A DNA stretch of 64,000 nucleotides, taken from CAYNHZ01 sp964397445. Its GTDB lineage: Bacteria; Bacteroidota; Bacteroidia; Bacteroidales; UBA932. Positions 62,329 through 64,000 of the stretch are shown here, one piece after another (the stretch's first letter is position 1; each line of letters starts with the position of its first letter). Both the position numbers and the translations under genes were made by a program. The stretch spans positions 248,001 through 312,000 of the forward strand of contig CAYNHZ010000002.1 of the NCBI GenBank assembly GCA_964397445.1, written 5' to 3'. The notes beneath the pieces were generated by a model. The model was given only the letters and a program-made list of their open reading frames with translations, ran no database searches and was not told where the DNA came from.

Positions 62329-63428
62329 TGATTAAATTTTTAGACTTACAAGCAATTACAGCAAAATATTCAGAAGAAATTCATCAAGCTGTACAAAGAG
62401 TAGTAGACTCTGGCTGGTACCTTCAAGGGAAGGAAAATGAGATATTTGAAGAGAATTATTCAAAATATATAGGCACAAGTCACACGGTGGGTGTCGCTAA
62501 TGGGCTTGATGCGTTAATATGGATACTTAGAGCTTATAAAGAGCTTGGTCATATGCAAGATGGAGACGAAGTAATTGTCCCGGCCAACACATATATAGCA
62601 AGCATTTTAGCCATTACTGAAAATAATCTTAAACCAGTATTAGTAGAACCGAGTATTGATACATACCAGATAGATGATTCTAAAATAGAAGAGGCTATAA
62701 CTTGTAGGACTAAAGCTATTATGATAGTTCATTTATATGGGCAATGCGCATACACAGATATAATAGGTGATATTTGTAAAAAATATAATTTAAAACTTAT
62801 TGAGGATAATGCGCAGGCTCATGGCTGCTTATATCAAGGAAGAAAAACAGGTTCTTTAGGGGACGCAGCTGGCCATAGTTTTTATCCAGGGAAAAACTTA
62901 GGCGCTTTAGGAGATGCAGGAGCTGTAACAACTAATGATGATCAATTAGCAGAAGTTGTACGTGCCTTAGCTAATTATGGATCCTATAAGAAATATATAT
63001 TTGAATACACAGGCCGAAACAGTAGATTGGACGAAATTCAAGCAGCTATTCTCAATGTTAAATTACAACATTTGGATGAGGATGTTGCATTAAGACAGGC
63101 TGTAGCTAAAAGATATATTTCAGAGATTAAGAATCCCAGAATTATTTTACCAAAAATTAAAGATTGGAAATCACACGCATTTCACTTGTTCCCGATAAGA
63201 TGTGAGGAAAGAGATAGACTTCAGAAATATTTATTAGATAATGGAGTTCAAACTATTATACATTACCCTATACCACCACATAAACAGAAGTGCTATAAGG
63301 AATGGAATAATCTTTCTTTTCCTATTACTGAACTAATTCACAATGAAGAGCTTAGCTTGCCTATTAGTTCTGTAATTAGAGACGAAGAGGTGGGGAATAA
63401 TATTGGAATTATTAATAATTGGAAGTAA
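62328..63428 (+). CDS. dTDP-3-amino-3,6-dideoxyhexose aminotransferase, FdtB/QdtB type
   Basis: This 366-residue DegT/DnrJ/EryC1 enzyme begins MIKFLDLQAITAKYSEEI and has SGWYLQGKENEIFEENYSKYIG (about 29-50), VGVANGLDALIWILRAYKELG, EDNAQAHGCLYQG, SFYPGKNLGALGDAGAVTT (PLP Lys near 187), GRNSRLDEIQAAIL, and FHLFPIRC. These fit FdtB, which aminates dTDP-3-keto-6-deoxygalactose at C3. With an FdtA cupin and FdtC acyltransferase upstream, a complete dTDP-Fuc3NAc-type pathway is present. Confidence 0.9.
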   Translation: MIKFLDLQAITAKYSEEIHQAVQRVVDSGWYLQGKENEIFEENYSKYIGTSHTVGVANGLDALIWILRAYKELGHMQDGDEVIVPANTYIASILAITENNLKPVLVEPSIDTYQIDDSKIEEAITCRTKAIMIVHLYGQCAYTDIIGDICKKYNLKLIEDNAQAHGCLYQGRKTGSLGDAAGHSFYPGKNLGALGDAGAVTTNDDQLAEVVRALANYGSYKKYIFEYTGRNSRLDEIQAAILNVKLQHLDEDVALRQAVAKRYISEIKNPRIILPKIKDWKSHAFHLFPIRCEERDRLQKYLLDNGVQTIIHYPIPPHKQKCYKEWNNLSFPITELIHNEELSLPISSVIRDEEVGNNIGIINNWK

Positions 63429-63431
63429 ATT

Positions 63432-64000
63432 ATGGCTAAGGTAGTTTGGATTAATAATATGAGTGCGATGCCTCCGTATTTGGAATCACGATTGCAAACG
63501 ATAAAATTAGCACAATATTTAGGAGAGAAGGGATATGATGTTAAAATTTTTGCTTCATCTATTATGCATAATATGAATATTGATTTACTATGTGATAATA
63601 AACTTTCATACATTGAAAAATCATATGGTAATATTAATTTTGTTCATATAAAGACATTGAGCTACGGACATAGTAAGATTAAAAGAATAATTAGTACAAT
63701 TCAGTTTCACAATAAATTTGTCAGCATTTCAAAAAAAATGCAACCACCTGATATTTTAATATATGTGCCTAGTTTTTTGTTAGGTTACAGAATAGCAAAT
63801 TATGCAAAAAAAATCAAAGCCAAATTTATTACTCAAGTGCTTGATTTGTACCCAGAAACAATAGTGGAATTAGGTTACATGAGTGATAAAAATCTAATTG
63901 TTAAATTTTTAAGGTGGCAAGAAAAGAGAATGTATATTAAAGCGGATGAACATGTGTTTTCGATGGAAGGAGGAAAGGATTATATAATTGATCGTGGATG
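63432..64000 (+). CDS. Glycosyltransferase family 4 (WbuB-like), 5' part only
   Basis: The gene starts at ATG 63432, three bases after the aminotransferase stop, and runs off the window after 189 codons with no stop in frame. The N-terminal GT-B pattern is visible: VVWINNMSAMPPYLESRLQTIKLAQYLGEKGYDVKIFASS, YVPSFLLGYRIANYAKKIKAKFITQVLDLYPETIVELGYM (about 117-156), and ADEHVFSMEGG. This layout matches WbuB-type transferases that add N-acetyl-fucosamine-like sugars. The donor domain lies outside the window. Confidence 0.82.
   Translation, partial: MAKVVWINNMSAMPPYLESRLQTIKLAQYLGEKGYDVKIFASSIMHNMNIDLLCDNKLSYIEKSYGNINFVHIKTLSYGHSKIKRIISTIQFHNKFVSISKKMQPPDILIYVPSFLLGYRIANYAKKIKAKFITQVLDLYPETIVELGYMSDKNLIVKFLRWQEKRMYIKADEHVFSMEGGKDYIIDRG

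Noticed and set aside
1..64000. CRISPR array, insertion sequence, integrase or prophage
   Set aside because: No regular direct-repeat/spacer array and no transposase, integrase or phage-structural motif was seen in any frame. The short repeats near 21 kb lack spacers of uniform length.

Overview
The window is a chromosomal stretch of a low-GC member of the Bacteroidota, most likely order Bacteroidales. The evidence is TAnnTTTG-type -7 promoter boxes ahead of many genes, few Shine-Dalgarno sequences, FimA/Mfa1-type fimbrillins, Bacteroidota-specific families (DUF6913, DUF6175, DUF3575), a LytS/LytTR two-component pair, and an HME-RND pump fused to its outer-membrane factor. HydF and HydE suggest an anaerobe that makes an [FeFe] hydrogenase. 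No transposase, integrase, phage gene or CRISPR array was seen.

Layout. 0-4.4 kb: 5' end of a umuD-like gene, a DUF6913 gene, a DUF368 (PopT-type) membrane protein, tRNA-Arg(TCT) and a MacB/FtsX-type permease. 4.5-6.7 kb: hydF-hydE. 6.7-11.4 kb: a five-gene minus-strand operon of secreted proteins, two with LPP20-like domains and one DUF6175. 11.5-21 kb: housekeeping genes ppdK, phoH-type, purL and folC. 20.95-21.66 kb: a 0.7 kb non-coding stretch with palindromic 63-bp repeats, short tandem repeats and tRNA-Val(TAC). 21.7-24.1 kb: a two-gene fimbrial operon with a structured leader. 24.4-26.4 kb: htpG. 26.6-33.7 kb: an RND pump/OMF fusion, its adaptor, and a LytS/LytTR pair. 33.9-42.1 kb: a secreted amidase with a golvesin-like insert, a D-cysteine desulfhydrase-like enzyme, envelope proteins and a small transaldolase.

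42.4-64 kb (runs off the end): a surface polysaccharide locus, all on the plus strand, behind a good Bacteroidota promoter. It opens with two tandem membrane-bound NDP-sugar 4,6-dehydratases, a multi-SLBB Wza-like exporter and a Wzz-like chain-length protein. Four genes then match the complete UDP-GlcNAc to UDP-2,3-diacetamido-glucuronate pathway (WbpB, WbpE, WbpD, WbpA types). Next comes wecE-wzx-wecF-wzy, which is the gene order of the enterobacterial common antigen operon, for an Fuc4N(Ac) residue. The end carries an FdtA/FdtC/FdtB set (dTDP-Fuc3NAc type) with a doubled FdtA cupin, a lipoprotein NodB-type deacetylase and glycosyltransferases. The predicted product is a repeat unit rich in unusual amino sugars, flipped by Wzx, polymerised by an EpsG-type Wzy, and exported by the SLBB protein with Wzz. 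No priming glycosyltransferase, rmlA/rmlB or Fuc4N acetyltransferase is present in the window.

Functions were assigned by reading motifs and family resemblance only; no database search was possible.
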